The notes below the pieces were generated by a model. The model was not told the origin of the DNA and ran no database searches. It saw nothing but the letters and a program-made list of their open reading frames with translations. A program made the translations under genes and the position numbers. Positions 26,571-33,977 of a stretch of 64,000 nt of DNA are shown piece after piece (the first letter of the stretch is position 1; each line of letters starts with the position of its first letter). Source of the stretch: Cyanobium usitatum str. Tous (GTDB lineage Bacteria; Cyanobacteriota; Cyanobacteriia; PCC-6307; Cyanobiaceae); the NCBI RefSeq assembly GCF_963920485.1, contig NZ_OY986431.1, positions 1,550,001 through 1,614,000 of the forward strand. Reading direction: 5' to 3'.

Positions 26571-28238
26571 TTGACCAACGCCGAAGCTGCCAAGGAGCTG
26601 GGTTACGACCCAGGCCGGGACCTGCGCTGGTTGCTGTTGCGCCCCTGGGTGCTGATAGCCCGGCTGTTCGTGGTGATCTGGCAGCTGTCAAGCCTGGCCC
26701 TGGTGTTGGTGGTGCAGGGCAACAGCAGCAATGCCCAAGTGCAGCAACGGCTGGGAAGGCGCATTCTCACCACGCTCACGGACCTGGGCCCCTGCTTCAT
26801 CAAGGTGGGCCAAGCCCTTTCCACCAGGCCCGATCTGGTGCGGCGCGACTGGCTCGAACAGCTCACCCAGCTGCAGGACAACCTGCCCGCCTATCCCCAT
26901 GAAATTGCCCTGGCAACCATTGAGCAGGAATTGGGCGCCCCGGCCGACCAGTTGTTTGAGATATTCCCCGACTACCCCGTAGCAGCCGCCAGCTTGGGCC
27001 AGGTCTACAAAGCGCAGCTCGCTGATGGCCACTGGGTGGCCGTCAAGGTGCAACGCCCCAATCTGCCCACCATTTTGCGGCGGGATCTAGTGATCATCCG
27101 CCTGTTGGCTGTGCTGAGTGCGCCGCTGCTGCCGCTCAACCTGGGCTTTGGCCTCGGCGACATCATCGATGAATTCGGCTCAACTTTGTTCGAGGAGATT
27201 GATTACCGGCTCGAGGCAAACAACGCCGAACGATTTGCCGATCTGTTCGCTAGCCAGCCCGAGGTGACCGTGCCGCGGGTGGAGCGACTGCTATCCAGCC
27301 AGCGGGTGCTCACCACCCAGTGGATCAATGGCACCAAGTTGCAGGAACGCCAGGCGCTGGAGGCTCGCAACCTGGATCCCTCAGCCCTGATCCGCACTGG
27401 CGTAATCGCCGGGCTGCAGCAACTACTCGAATTTGGCTATTTCCATGCCGATCCCCATCCCGGCAACCTATTCGCCCTCTCCGGCAAAACCGGCCCCCTA
27501 GGCCATGTGGCCTACGTAGATTTCGGCATGATGGACTCAATCAGCGACAGCGATCGCCTCACCCTCACCGGGGCCGTAGTGCACCTGATCAATCGGGATT
27601 TCAGCGCCCTAGCCGCTGATTTTGTCAGTCTTGGCTTCCTCAACCCCAAGGCCGACCTCGAGCCAATCATTCCTGCCCTTGAGGAGGTGCTTGGTGGCGC
27701 ATTGGGCGACAACGTGGGCTCCTTCAACTTCAAAGCCATCACCGATCGTTTTTCGGAGCTGATGTATGCCTATCCCTTCCGGGTGCCAGCTCGCTTCGCC
27801 TTGATCATTCGGGCGGTGGTGAGCCAGGAGGGCCTGGCCCTGCGGCTTGAGCCCAGCTTCAAGATAATCCGTGTTGCCTATCCCTACGTGGCCCGACGCC
27901 TACTGGCAGGCGACACCAGTGAGATGCGTGAAAAACTACTTGAGGTGCTCTTTGATCGCCATGGTCGTCTGCAGCTTGAACGGCTGGAAAATCTATTGGC
28001 AGTCGTGGAAAACGATTCCACCAATCCAGATTTGCTTCCAGTTGCAGGAGCTGGCCTAAAGCTGCTGCTGGGTCGAGAAGGCGGCAGCCTGCGGCAACGA
28101 CTGCTGCTTACCCTGGTTCAGGGCGATCGACTTCACACAGATGATTTGCGCGCTTTGATGGGCTTGATGGGGCGTACTTTTTCACCACGCAAGTTGGTTA
28201 GTGGCATGCTGGCAAGGCTTACCCTGCAACCCGCTTAA
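26571..28238 (+). CDS. ABC1/UbiB-family atypical kinase
   Basis: A 555-residue ABC1K protein. Diagnostic motifs are the KxGQ element in CFIKVGQALSTRPD, the Ala-rich loop AAASLGQVYKA, the invariant Lys in VAVKVQRPN, HADPHPGNLF and the metal-binding Asp in YVDFGMMD. The C-terminal third is helical and membrane-associated. Cyanobacterial ABC1 kinases act in prenylquinone metabolism and stress response. I chose TTG 26571 because nothing upstream in frame is a usable ATG or GTG and the family sequence begins here; the longer frame back to 26124 is antisense to the decarboxylase. Confidence 0.88.
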   Translation: MTNAEAAKELGYDPGRDLRWLLLRPWVLIARLFVVIWQLSSLALVLVVQGNSSNAQVQQRLGRRILTTLTDLGPCFIKVGQALSTRPDLVRRDWLEQLTQLQDNLPAYPHEIALATIEQELGAPADQLFEIFPDYPVAAASLGQVYKAQLADGHWVAVKVQRPNLPTILRRDLVIIRLLAVLSAPLLPLNLGFGLGDIIDEFGSTLFEEIDYRLEANNAERFADLFASQPEVTVPRVERLLSSQRVLTTQWINGTKLQERQALEARNLDPSALIRTGVIAGLQQLLEFGYFHADPHPGNLFALSGKTGPLGHVAYVDFGMMDSISDSDRLTLTGAVVHLINRDFSALAADFVSLGFLNPKADLEPIIPALEEVLGGALGDNVGSFNFKAITDRFSELMYAYPFRVPARFALIIRAVVSQEGLALRLEPSFKIIRVAYPYVARRLLAGDTSEMREKLLEVLFDRHGRLQLERLENLLAVVENDSTNPDLLPVAGAGLKLLLGREGGSLRQRLLLTLVQGDRLHTDDLRALMGLMGRTFSPRKLVSGMLARLTLQPA

Positions 28239-28259
28239 ACGATAGGTTTAAACGATAAG
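28234..28259 (+). repeat. 13-bp tandem duplication across the ABC1 kinase stop
   Basis: cttaaacgatagg (28234-28246) is followed directly by tttaaacgataag (28247-28259), with a further partial copy ctta. The first copy contains the TAA stop of the ABC1 kinase. The two units differ at two positions. Confidence 0.75.
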
Positions 28260-28276
28260 CTTAACCAACAGATAGC

Positions 28277-29518
28277 TCAGCCAACTTGGGGGATTGTCAT
28301 CCAGCAGAAGGTGATAGCAGCACCACCTACCAGCACCACAACTAGTGGCCAGGTGTCATCGAGGCGATTCAGCTGCTGCAGCAATGCTTGTTTCTCAGCG
28401 ATATCTTCAATCGATTCCATCACAGCATAACGACGCCCAATCCATAGGACCAATACAAAAGCCGCCAAGGTCACTACGTAGGCAACAACGTACACCTGAT
28501 CAAGGAAGGTAAGAAAGGGTAAATCAGGCAGCTTATCGCGATAGGTTTGCTGCAGAAAAACCAAAGTAAGTAGCACCGTGACCGGAATACTGGCGCGGGC
28601 ATCCTGCTCATCGGGCCGCACCTTAAATACCAATAACACCATGACCATCAACACGGAGAGTGGTAATAACAACCTCCAGAAAGACGCCCATGAAGAGGTG
28701 CCATAGGAAATCTCAAAGAGGATCTGGCTATAGTCATTTTCTTCGCCACCAAGCCCAAAATTTGTAGCGTAATGGTGCCGGTATTCAGAAATCGACCAGC
28801 CGGTATTTAGCCAGCCGATGATGCGAGCGTAGAGCCCCATGCCGCTATTGCGAATCTCCGGTATTAAGCGGAGATCTCGGTAGCCGAGCTCCCCATCTAC
28901 GTCATTAGGCTCAATAACGACTGGCAGGCTGACATTCATGAAAGGATAGTGCCGAAAACTAGCCTTGTCCACATAATATCTGCCAATATAAGTGAATAAT
29001 TGATAGTAGCTGCCATCGGCGAGCCGCACCGGGGTTTCGCCGACCGGCCCAAGGCTAGAATCCTTATCAGAAAGCAAGGTATTTAGCACAATAAACAAGC
29101 TGGAAATATCCCCGCCGTGAGTTTCCACATAGCGCTGCATAGGCTCCTCCCAGCGCAGCCAAACATAGCCACTGCTGGAATAGCTCGGCACCGTTAAATC
29201 AAGCTCATAATTACTAGTTGAATACACTCCCACTTCCACCTTATATTTGGCTCGCTCCAACTCAGCTCGATCCACCCTTTCCTCGCCGGTGCTGAGCTGG
29301 TCTCCCCGCATGGCGCTCCATTCCCCCAGGGCCGGCTTCTTACCGAGGGGCAGGGTGGTGAGGGCGCGGGATGCGGAGGAGAGACGCAGAGAGTCGCGGC
29401 TAAGCACTGGGCTCACATCAATGCGCCCGATGCCAACCATGGCCAGGATGGCTGCCAGAACAACGGCAACCATCGCCAGCACATTCCAAGGCCTTTGCCT
29501 GCGCTTCCCCATGCCCAT
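28277..29518 (-). CDS. pentameric ligand-gated ion channel (pLGIC, Cys-loop receptor superfamily)
   Basis: A 413-residue membrane protein with one N-terminal hydrophobic segment (about 11-31), a beta-rich extracytoplasmic domain, then four helices (about 278-299, 309-327, 338-360, 390-408). The Pro-loop hallmark is FRHYPFMNVSLPVVIE at about 188-203, without the cysteines, as in prokaryotic members. M1 contains the conserved Pro (LLLPLSVL). M2-M3 reads ASIPVTVLLTLVFLQQTY then DKLPDLPFLTF, which lines up without gaps with GLIC (NLPKTPYMTY), putting Asp306 at -2', Ser310 at 2', Thr314 at 6' and Leu317 at 9'. ATG 29518 or 29512 is the start; the binding protein is divergent and its ATG overlaps. 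Confidence 0.82.
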   Translation of the reverse strand: MGMGKRRQRPWNVLAMVAVVLAAILAMVGIGRIDVSPVLSRDSLRLSSASRALTTLPLGKKPALGEWSAMRGDQLSTGEERVDRAELERAKYKVEVGVYSTSNYELDLTVPSYSSSGYVWLRWEEPMQRYVETHGGDISSLFIVLNTLLSDKDSSLGPVGETPVRLADGSYYQLFTYIGRYYVDKASFRHYPFMNVSLPVVIEPNDVDGELGYRDLRLIPEIRNSGMGLYARIIGWLNTGWSISEYRHHYATNFGLGGEENDYSQILFEISYGTSSWASFWRLLLPLSVLMVMVLLVFKVRPDEQDARASIPVTVLLTLVFLQQTYRDKLPDLPFLTFLDQVYVVAYVVTLAAFVLVLWIGRRYAVMESIEDIAEKQALLQQLNRLDDTWPLVVVLVGGAAITFCWMTIPQVG

Positions 29519-30671
29519 CCCCTGCAGTTTGCTGAAGTTAAAGCTGAAAGCCGCTTGTGGGCCAGTAGGCACCGGAATGGCGCTGGCCCTGACGCTGACC
29601 CTGCCTGCCCTGGCATCAACAGAACTGGTGCTGGGGCAGTCGGCTCCCCTCAGTGGCCCTTCCGGCATGCTCGGCAGCGAATACCGAGAAGGGGCTCTGG
29701 CCTATTTCGCCGAAGTGAATCGCCAAGGTGGCGTGCATGGCAGGCGCCTCAAGCTGCTGAGCCTCGACGACCGCTACGACCCACCTCTGACCCTGCGCAA
29801 CACCAAGCAGCTGATTGAGCGCGACAAGGTGTTTGCCTTGTTTGGTTATGTGGGCACCCCAACCGTCAAGGTTGTGTTGCCCTTGGTTGAGAAACAGAAA
29901 ATTCCACTGATAGCACCACTCACCGGCGCCCAACTGCTACGACAGCCCCATCGCCCCATGGTGTTCAACCTGCGTACCAGTTACCACATGGAAATCGACC
30001 GGATGGTCGACTACCTAGTGCGCAGCGGCCGCCATCGGGTTGCGGTTGTCTATCAAAACGATGCCTTTGGCCAAGACGGCCTCAAGGGCTCTCTAAAGGC
30101 CTTAAGACGCCATGGCCTCAAACCAGTGGCCACTGCCAGCGTTGAGCGCAACTCAAACCAAACCGTTGGGGCTGCGAGCATGGTGCAAAACGCCAATGCC
30201 AACGCGGTTTTGGTGGTAGCGGCCTACCCGAGCTCGGCCTCCTTAAGCCGCGAGATGCGGCGGCGCGGCAGCACAGCCCAGCTGATGAACGTGTCGTTTG
30301 TAGGCACCAGCGGCCTGAGGTCCTCCCTGCAAAGCCATGAGGCCAGTGGCATTGGCGTGGCCCAGGTAGTGCCTTTCCCGTGGAACGAAAGGGTGCCAGT
30401 GGTGAAGGAATACCAGGAATTGATGCGCCGCCAGCAGACCAAACCGCACTTCGGCTTTATCAGCCTGGAGGGCTTCCTTGCCGCAAAAATGACAGTGGAA
30501 GGCCTGCGTCGGGCCGGGCCGGCACCCAGCCGCCAACGCTTTGTGACCGCCCTTGAGACCATGCGCAACGTAGACCTTGGCGGCTACCGGGTGCAACTGG
30601 GCCCCCAGGACCACAACGGCAGCAGCTTCGTCGAACTCACCTTCCTGGGTTCCCAGCGCTGGGAACCCTGA
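29511..30671 (+). CDS. periplasmic amino-acid-type substrate-binding protein (Peripla_BP_6)
   Basis: A 386-residue exported protein of the Leu/Ile/Val-binding type. After a signal peptide ending near PALAS, the mature part begins LVLGQSAPLSGPSGMLGSEY, with the Ser/Gly ligand loop, then LRNTKQLIERDKVFALFGYVG and VAVVYQNDAFGQDGLKG. No permease or ATPase gene is nearby, so it is an orphan as a transport component. It is divergent from the pLGIC with overlapping start codons. TTG 29529 is an alternative start giving a cleaner signal peptide. The last codons form a perfect palindrome. Confidence 0.85.
   Translation: MPIPCSLLKLKLKAACGPVGTGMALALTLTLPALASTELVLGQSAPLSGPSGMLGSEYREGALAYFAEVNRQGGVHGRRLKLLSLDDRYDPPLTLRNTKQLIERDKVFALFGYVGTPTVKVVLPLVEKQKIPLIAPLTGAQLLRQPHRPMVFNLRTSYHMEIDRMVDYLVRSGRHRVAVVYQNDAFGQDGLKGSLKALRRHGLKPVATASVERNSNQTVGAASMVQNANANAVLVVAAYPSSASLSREMRRRGSTAQLMNVSFVGTSGLRSSLQSHEASGIGVAQVVPFPWNERVPVVKEYQELMRRQQTKPHFGFISLEGFLAAKMTVEGLRRAGPAPSRQRFVTALETMRNVDLGGYRVQLGPQDHNGSSFVELTFLGSQRWEP
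30647..30668 (+). promoter_or_regulatory. perfect 22-bp palindrome at the 3' end of the binding-protein gene
   Basis: gggttcccagc is followed directly by its exact reverse complement gctgggaaccc, ending one base before the TGA at 30669. In RNA it makes a 9-bp stem with a GCGC loop. There is no T-run behind it, so it is not a classic terminator; it could stabilise the 3' end, attenuate transcription into the gene at 30710, or be a protein-binding site. Confidence 0.5.
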
Positions 30672-30709
30672 GGGCCTAGGGTCTCGGCCACCCAGACCAG
30701 TCCCAGCCG

Positions 30710-31177
30710 ATGGCCAGCCTGCCCCTCGACGCCATGGACAGCAGCGCCCTGCCGGACGGCTGGATGTATGCCGACCTCGATGCCAGCGACATCCTGCTGG
30801 AGTATGCCCAGATCATCCAGCCCCCCTACCTAGTGGCGGGTGTGGGCCTGGCCATCGGCGTGCTCTGCGGGCTCACCTTCGCCAAATTGGTAGAAAACAA
30901 GCTGGAGGGCTGGAAACAAGATCGGCTGCCCCTGCTACCGCTTGGCAGTTTTGCAGTAACTCTGCCCTACTTCGGCGTGGTGATCGGCATCACCCTGTTT
31001 ATTGGCGGCAGCCTGCAGGTATTCGGTTTCTCAGCGGGGGTTGCCCTGCTGGTTTCATTTGTGTTGTCGATTGCCACCGCCGGCGCCCTTTGGGTGCAGC
31101 TGGAACGGCTGATGGCTCAGGTAGAAGCTGGCACCTTCAGCGCAGTCGACTTTGACAACTTTGATCAGTTTTTCTAA
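30710..31177 (+). CDS. conserved cyanobacterial membrane protein, unknown function
   Basis: A 155-residue protein with three hydrophobic segments: about residues 42-60 (LVAGVGLAIGVLCGLTFA), 80-103 (LPLGSFAVTLPYFGVVIGITLF) and 106-127. The ends are acidic (DLDASDILLEY near the start, SAVDFDNFDQFF at the end). It follows the binding protein by 38 bp on the same strand and could be co-transcribed with it. No function is recognised. Confidence 0.65.
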   Translation: MASLPLDAMDSSALPDGWMYADLDASDILLEYAQIIQPPYLVAGVGLAIGVLCGLTFAKLVENKLEGWKQDRLPLLPLGSFAVTLPYFGVVIGITLFIGGSLQVFGFSAGVALLVSFVLSIATAGALWVQLERLMAQVEAGTFSAVDFDNFDQFF

Positions 31178-31196
31178 GTTTAGTTTTTCTAAGTTT
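31167..31196 (+). repeat. perfect 15-bp tandem duplication across a stop codon
   Basis: agtttttctaagttt occurs twice head to tail (31167-31181 and 31182-31196). The first copy contains the TAA of the membrane protein (31175-31177). Because the period is 15, the second copy places another TAA, and a TAG between, in the same frame. Confidence 0.85.
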
Positions 31197-31223
31197 ATTA
31201 CCGACAATTATCGCTGGGCCAGC

Positions 31224-32240
31224 TCAGGCCACTAAATAACCCTCAAGCATGCGTGACTGGGCTCTTACACCTTCGAGGGCTTTGCGCTCCAGGTTGCGAG
31301 TTTTGTCGCGGCTCATGCCCAATTGCTTGGCAATGGCGCTGAGGCTCATCGGCTCCAAGCTCTTATATGGCTCCCCAACCTCAATGCCGTAGCGCATCTT
31401 CAGCACCCGCCCCTGCAGCTCCGGCAGTTGCTCCAGCAGCGCTCGCAGGTCGCCCTTCAGGCACTCGCCATCCACCCGGTCTTCAGGCAGCTCCGCGTCT
31501 CCTGCCAGCAGGTCCAGCAGTTCGGTGTCATCGCCGTCGCCCACCTTCGTCTCCAGGCTCACCGGTTGGCGCGCACGGCACAGCAGATCCTTCACCTCTT
31601 CTTCCGGCAGTTCCACCGCTTCTGCCAGCTCCGTCACCGTCGGCGTGCGCCCCAGCAGCTGGCTCAGTTCACGCTGGCCCTTCTTGAGCTTGTTCAGCGT
31701 TTCGGTGATGTGGATTGGCAGACGGATCGTCCGGCTCTTCTCAGCGATTGCCCGCGTAATCCCCTGGCGAATCCACCAATAGGCATAGGTTGAAAATTTG
31801 TAGCCACGGGTTGGGTCGAACTTCTCCACGCCGCGCACCAAGCCAATCGTGCCCTCCTGGATCAGGTCCAGCAGCTCCATATTCCGCCGCGTGTACTTCT
31901 TAGCCACGCTCACCACCAGCCGCAGATTCGCAGCCACCATCCGCTCCTTGGCCCGACGGCCCGCCTGCAAGCGCTTCTTAAGCAGGGGCGCACTAAGCCC
32001 AGCAGCCTGGGCCAATTCCGCCTGGCTTGGCTTGTTGCCCAGCTGCACCTCCAACTCCTGCTCTAGCTCCTCCAAGCCCACCAGCTCCTGCACCTGGCGG
32101 CCCAGCGTGATCTCCTGCTCATGGGACAGCAGCGGCACTCGGCCGATGTCCCGCAGGTAGCTGCGCACTAGGTCGCCGCCTGATTGGGCCGAGGCAGCCC
32201 CGGCACTGGGGCTAGAGCCAAGAACGGACAGGGCGGGCAT
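31224..32240 (-). CDS. RpoD-like group 2 sigma factor
   Basis: A 338-residue sigma-70 protein without region 1.1. Region 1.2 is [22 protein letters not shown], region 2 contains [20 protein letters not shown] and [19 protein letters not shown] with [17 protein letters not shown], region 3 follows, and region 4 ends [20 protein letters not shown]. Group 2 sigmas in cyanobacteria direct stress, light and nutrient responses and are non-essential. ATG 32240 is chosen; upstream in-frame ATGs at 32345 would cross the palindrome and the divergent gene. A 12-bp inverted repeat sits 9 bp in front of the start. Confidence 0.93.
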   Translation of the reverse strand: MPALSVLGSSPSAGAASAQSGGDLVRSYLRDIGRVPLLSHEQEITLGRQVQELVGLEELEQELEVQLGNKPSQAELAQAAGLSAPLLKKRLQAGRRAKERMVAANLRLVVSVAKKYTRRNMELLDLIQEGTIGLVRGVEKFDPTRGYKFSTYAYWWIRQGITRAIAEKSRTIRLPIHITETLNKLKKGQRELSQLLGRTPTVTELAEAVELPEEEVKDLLCRARQPVSLETKVGDGDDTELLDLLAGDAELPEDRVDGECLKGDLRALLEQLPELQGRVLKMRYGIEVGEPYKSLEPMSLSAIAKQLGMSRDKTRNLERKALEGVRAQSRMLEGYLVA

Positions 32241-32248
32241 GGCGTGCC

Positions 32249-32278
32249 GGTTTACGAAACTCTTTGGTTTCGTAAACC
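32249..32278. promoter_or_regulatory. perfect 12-bp inverted repeat between sigma factor and RsuA-type gene
   Basis: ggtttacgaaac (32249-32260) and gtttcgtaaacc (32267-32278) form a perfect dyad with a 6-nt spacer, tctttg. It occupies most of the 61 bp between the divergent starts at 32240 and 32302. It could be an operator controlling the sigma gene or a hairpin in its leader; the AT-rich arms contrast with the GC-rich genome. Confidence 0.6.
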
Positions 32279-32301
32279 TACCATTCTTTTCAAGGGCGAA
32301 C

Positions 32302-33042
32302 ATGGATGACATGGCCTCTGAACGGCTGCAAAAACTGATGGCCAACGTCGGGCTCTGCTCCCGGCGCCAGGCTGAACAACTGCTGGCTCAAGGCCTGGTG
32401 CAGGTGAATGGTGCCGTGGCCCAGCTGGGCGATCGGGCCGACCCCGAGCGCGATCGCATCAGCGTGCGGGGAGAGCCCCTGGCGGCCAGGCCCCAGCCCC
32501 TGCTGCTGTTGCTCAACAAACCGGTGGGGGTGGTTTGCAGCTGCCACGATCCCGAGGGGAGGACCACCGTGCTGGACCTGCTGCCAGCCGAACTGCGCCA
32601 CGGCAGCGGGCTCCACCCGGTGGGGCGGCTTGATGCCAACAGCCGCGGCGCCCTGCTGCTCAGCAACCAGGGGGAGGTAACCCTGCGGCTCACCCACCCC
32701 CGCTACGGCCACCGCAAGACTTACCGGGTGTGGGTGAAGGGCGAACCGACGGACTCGGTGCTGCAGCGCTGGGCCGCCGGAGTGCCCCTTGATGGCCAGG
32801 CCAGCCAACCGGTGGGGCTGGTGCTGCTTCAAAGGCGCCCCCAGGCAACCGAAATCGAACTGCGGATGGGGGAGGGACGCAACCGTCAGATCAGGCGCAC
32901 CGCCGAGGCCCTTGGCCACCCCGTGCTCGACCTGCAGCGGCTAGCAATCGGCCCCCTGCAGCTGGGCGAATTACCCGAAGGTCGCTGGCGGCGCCTTGAT
33001 CGCCAAGAATGGCAGCTGCTTAATCCCGCGCCCCCACCCTGA
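32302..33042 (+). CDS. RsuA/RluB-family pseudouridine synthase
   Basis: A 246-residue RNA pseudouridine synthase with an N-terminal S4 domain (LQKLMANVGLCSRRQAEQLL ... GLVQVNG) and a catalytic domain containing LLNKPVGVVCSC and the catalytic Asp in HPVGRLDANSRGALLL; the C-terminal GEGRNRQIRRTAEALGHPV is typical. It probably modifies 16S or 23S rRNA; the exact site cannot be told. ATG 32302 or 32311 is preferred over 32239, which would run across the palindrome. Confidence 0.9.
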   Translation: MDDMASERLQKLMANVGLCSRRQAEQLLAQGLVQVNGAVAQLGDRADPERDRISVRGEPLAARPQPLLLLLNKPVGVVCSCHDPEGRTTVLDLLPAELRHGSGLHPVGRLDANSRGALLLSNQGEVTLRLTHPRYGHRKTYRVWVKGEPTDSVLQRWAAGVPLDGQASQPVGLVLLQRRPQATEIELRMGEGRNRQIRRTAEALGHPVLDLQRLAIGPLQLGELPEGRWRRLDRQEWQLLNPAPPP

Positions 33043-33167
33043 GCCCCTCCACCCCGCTGCCACCAAAGCGCCCGCAAGGCCGCCCCGGCCGCTGGTGGCG
33101 CACTGGCTTCTGGTGGCGCCCTGGTTCAGCGGCCCCAAGTGGCCCTGCCGAGGCTCCGGCTGATCCG

Positions 33168-33977
33168 TTGCTGGCAGCAGGCCAGCGGCTGCGGCTGCGA
33201 CGCGAAGAACGGGGCCTGAGCCTGCGAGACCTCGCCCTGCAAACACGCATCAGCGCGGCAGTGCTGGAGGCCATCGAGCGAGGCTGGCGCGACCGCCTGC
33301 CAGAAGCCACCTACCTGCGCACCATGGTGCCGCTGATCGAGCGGCACCTAGAGCTGCCGCCGGGCAGCCTGGAAACGGTGCTGCCAAGCAGCGAGAAAAA
33401 CCGTTTTCAGGGCCAAAGGCGAGAGCCCCTGCTGCTGCGTTTTACGCCGGGCTCAATCGATGTATTCACCACCTGGCAGGGCACGCTGCTCTACGGCCTG
33501 CTGACCCTGGGCTTGATCTACGCGGTGAACCTGCAGCAGCAGCAACTGGCAGCCCGGGGGCTGCTGGCGCTGCGGCCAATTGCGCCGCTGCCTGCCGGAG
33601 ACCAGGCCAAAGCGCCACGGCCTGAGCAAGCCCTGCTGCAGCTTTATCCCGAGCTGCGCCCCCTGGAGCTGGCCGCCAAGGGCCAGGGGGTAGGGCAACT
33701 GCGGCGGGCAAAGCCAAGCCAAACACCAGCTGCCGGAGTGCTGGAGCTGCAACTAAGCCAGCCCAGCCAGCTGACGCTGGAGAGCGCCAGCGGAGTTCGC
33801 ACAAACCTGCGCAGCAGCAGCGGCAGCCTCAGCCTGCCCCTAAATGGCAGCTTCCGCCTCAGCCTCAACCCTGCACCCAGCGCCGGCGATCTAGTGAACT
33901 GGAACGGCTCACCCCTGCAGCCGGTGAAGGGCCAGCCGGGTCAGTTCAGTTCACCAGCAGAAGCAGCCCGGCCGTAG
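33168..33977 (+). CDS. RodZ-like membrane protein with N-terminal HTH
   Basis: A 269-residue protein. Residues 5-70 are a helix-turn-helix of the RodZ/HTH_25 type (GQRLRLRREERGLSLRDLAL ... RISAAVLEAIERGW), a transmembrane helix lies at about residues 103-121 (GTLLYGLLTLGLIYAVN), and the periplasmic part ends in a beta-rich domain like DUF4115 (VLELQLSQPSQLTLESASGV). RodZ links MreB to the cell-wall elongation machinery; whether that applies in this organism is unknown. The TTG at 33168 is used; a CTG at 33039 overlapping the previous stop as CTGA would add 43 Pro/Trp-rich residues. It converges with malQ, overlapping by 37 bp. Confidence 0.75.
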   Translation: MLAAGQRLRLRREERGLSLRDLALQTRISAAVLEAIERGWRDRLPEATYLRTMVPLIERHLELPPGSLETVLPSSEKNRFQGQRREPLLLRFTPGSIDVFTTWQGTLLYGLLTLGLIYAVNLQQQQLAARGLLALRPIAPLPAGDQAKAPRPEQALLQLYPELRPLELAAKGQGVGQLRRAKPSQTPAAGVLELQLSQPSQLTLESASGVRTNLRSSSGSLSLPLNGSFRLSLNPAPSAGDLVNWNGSPLQPVKGQPGQFSSPAEAARP

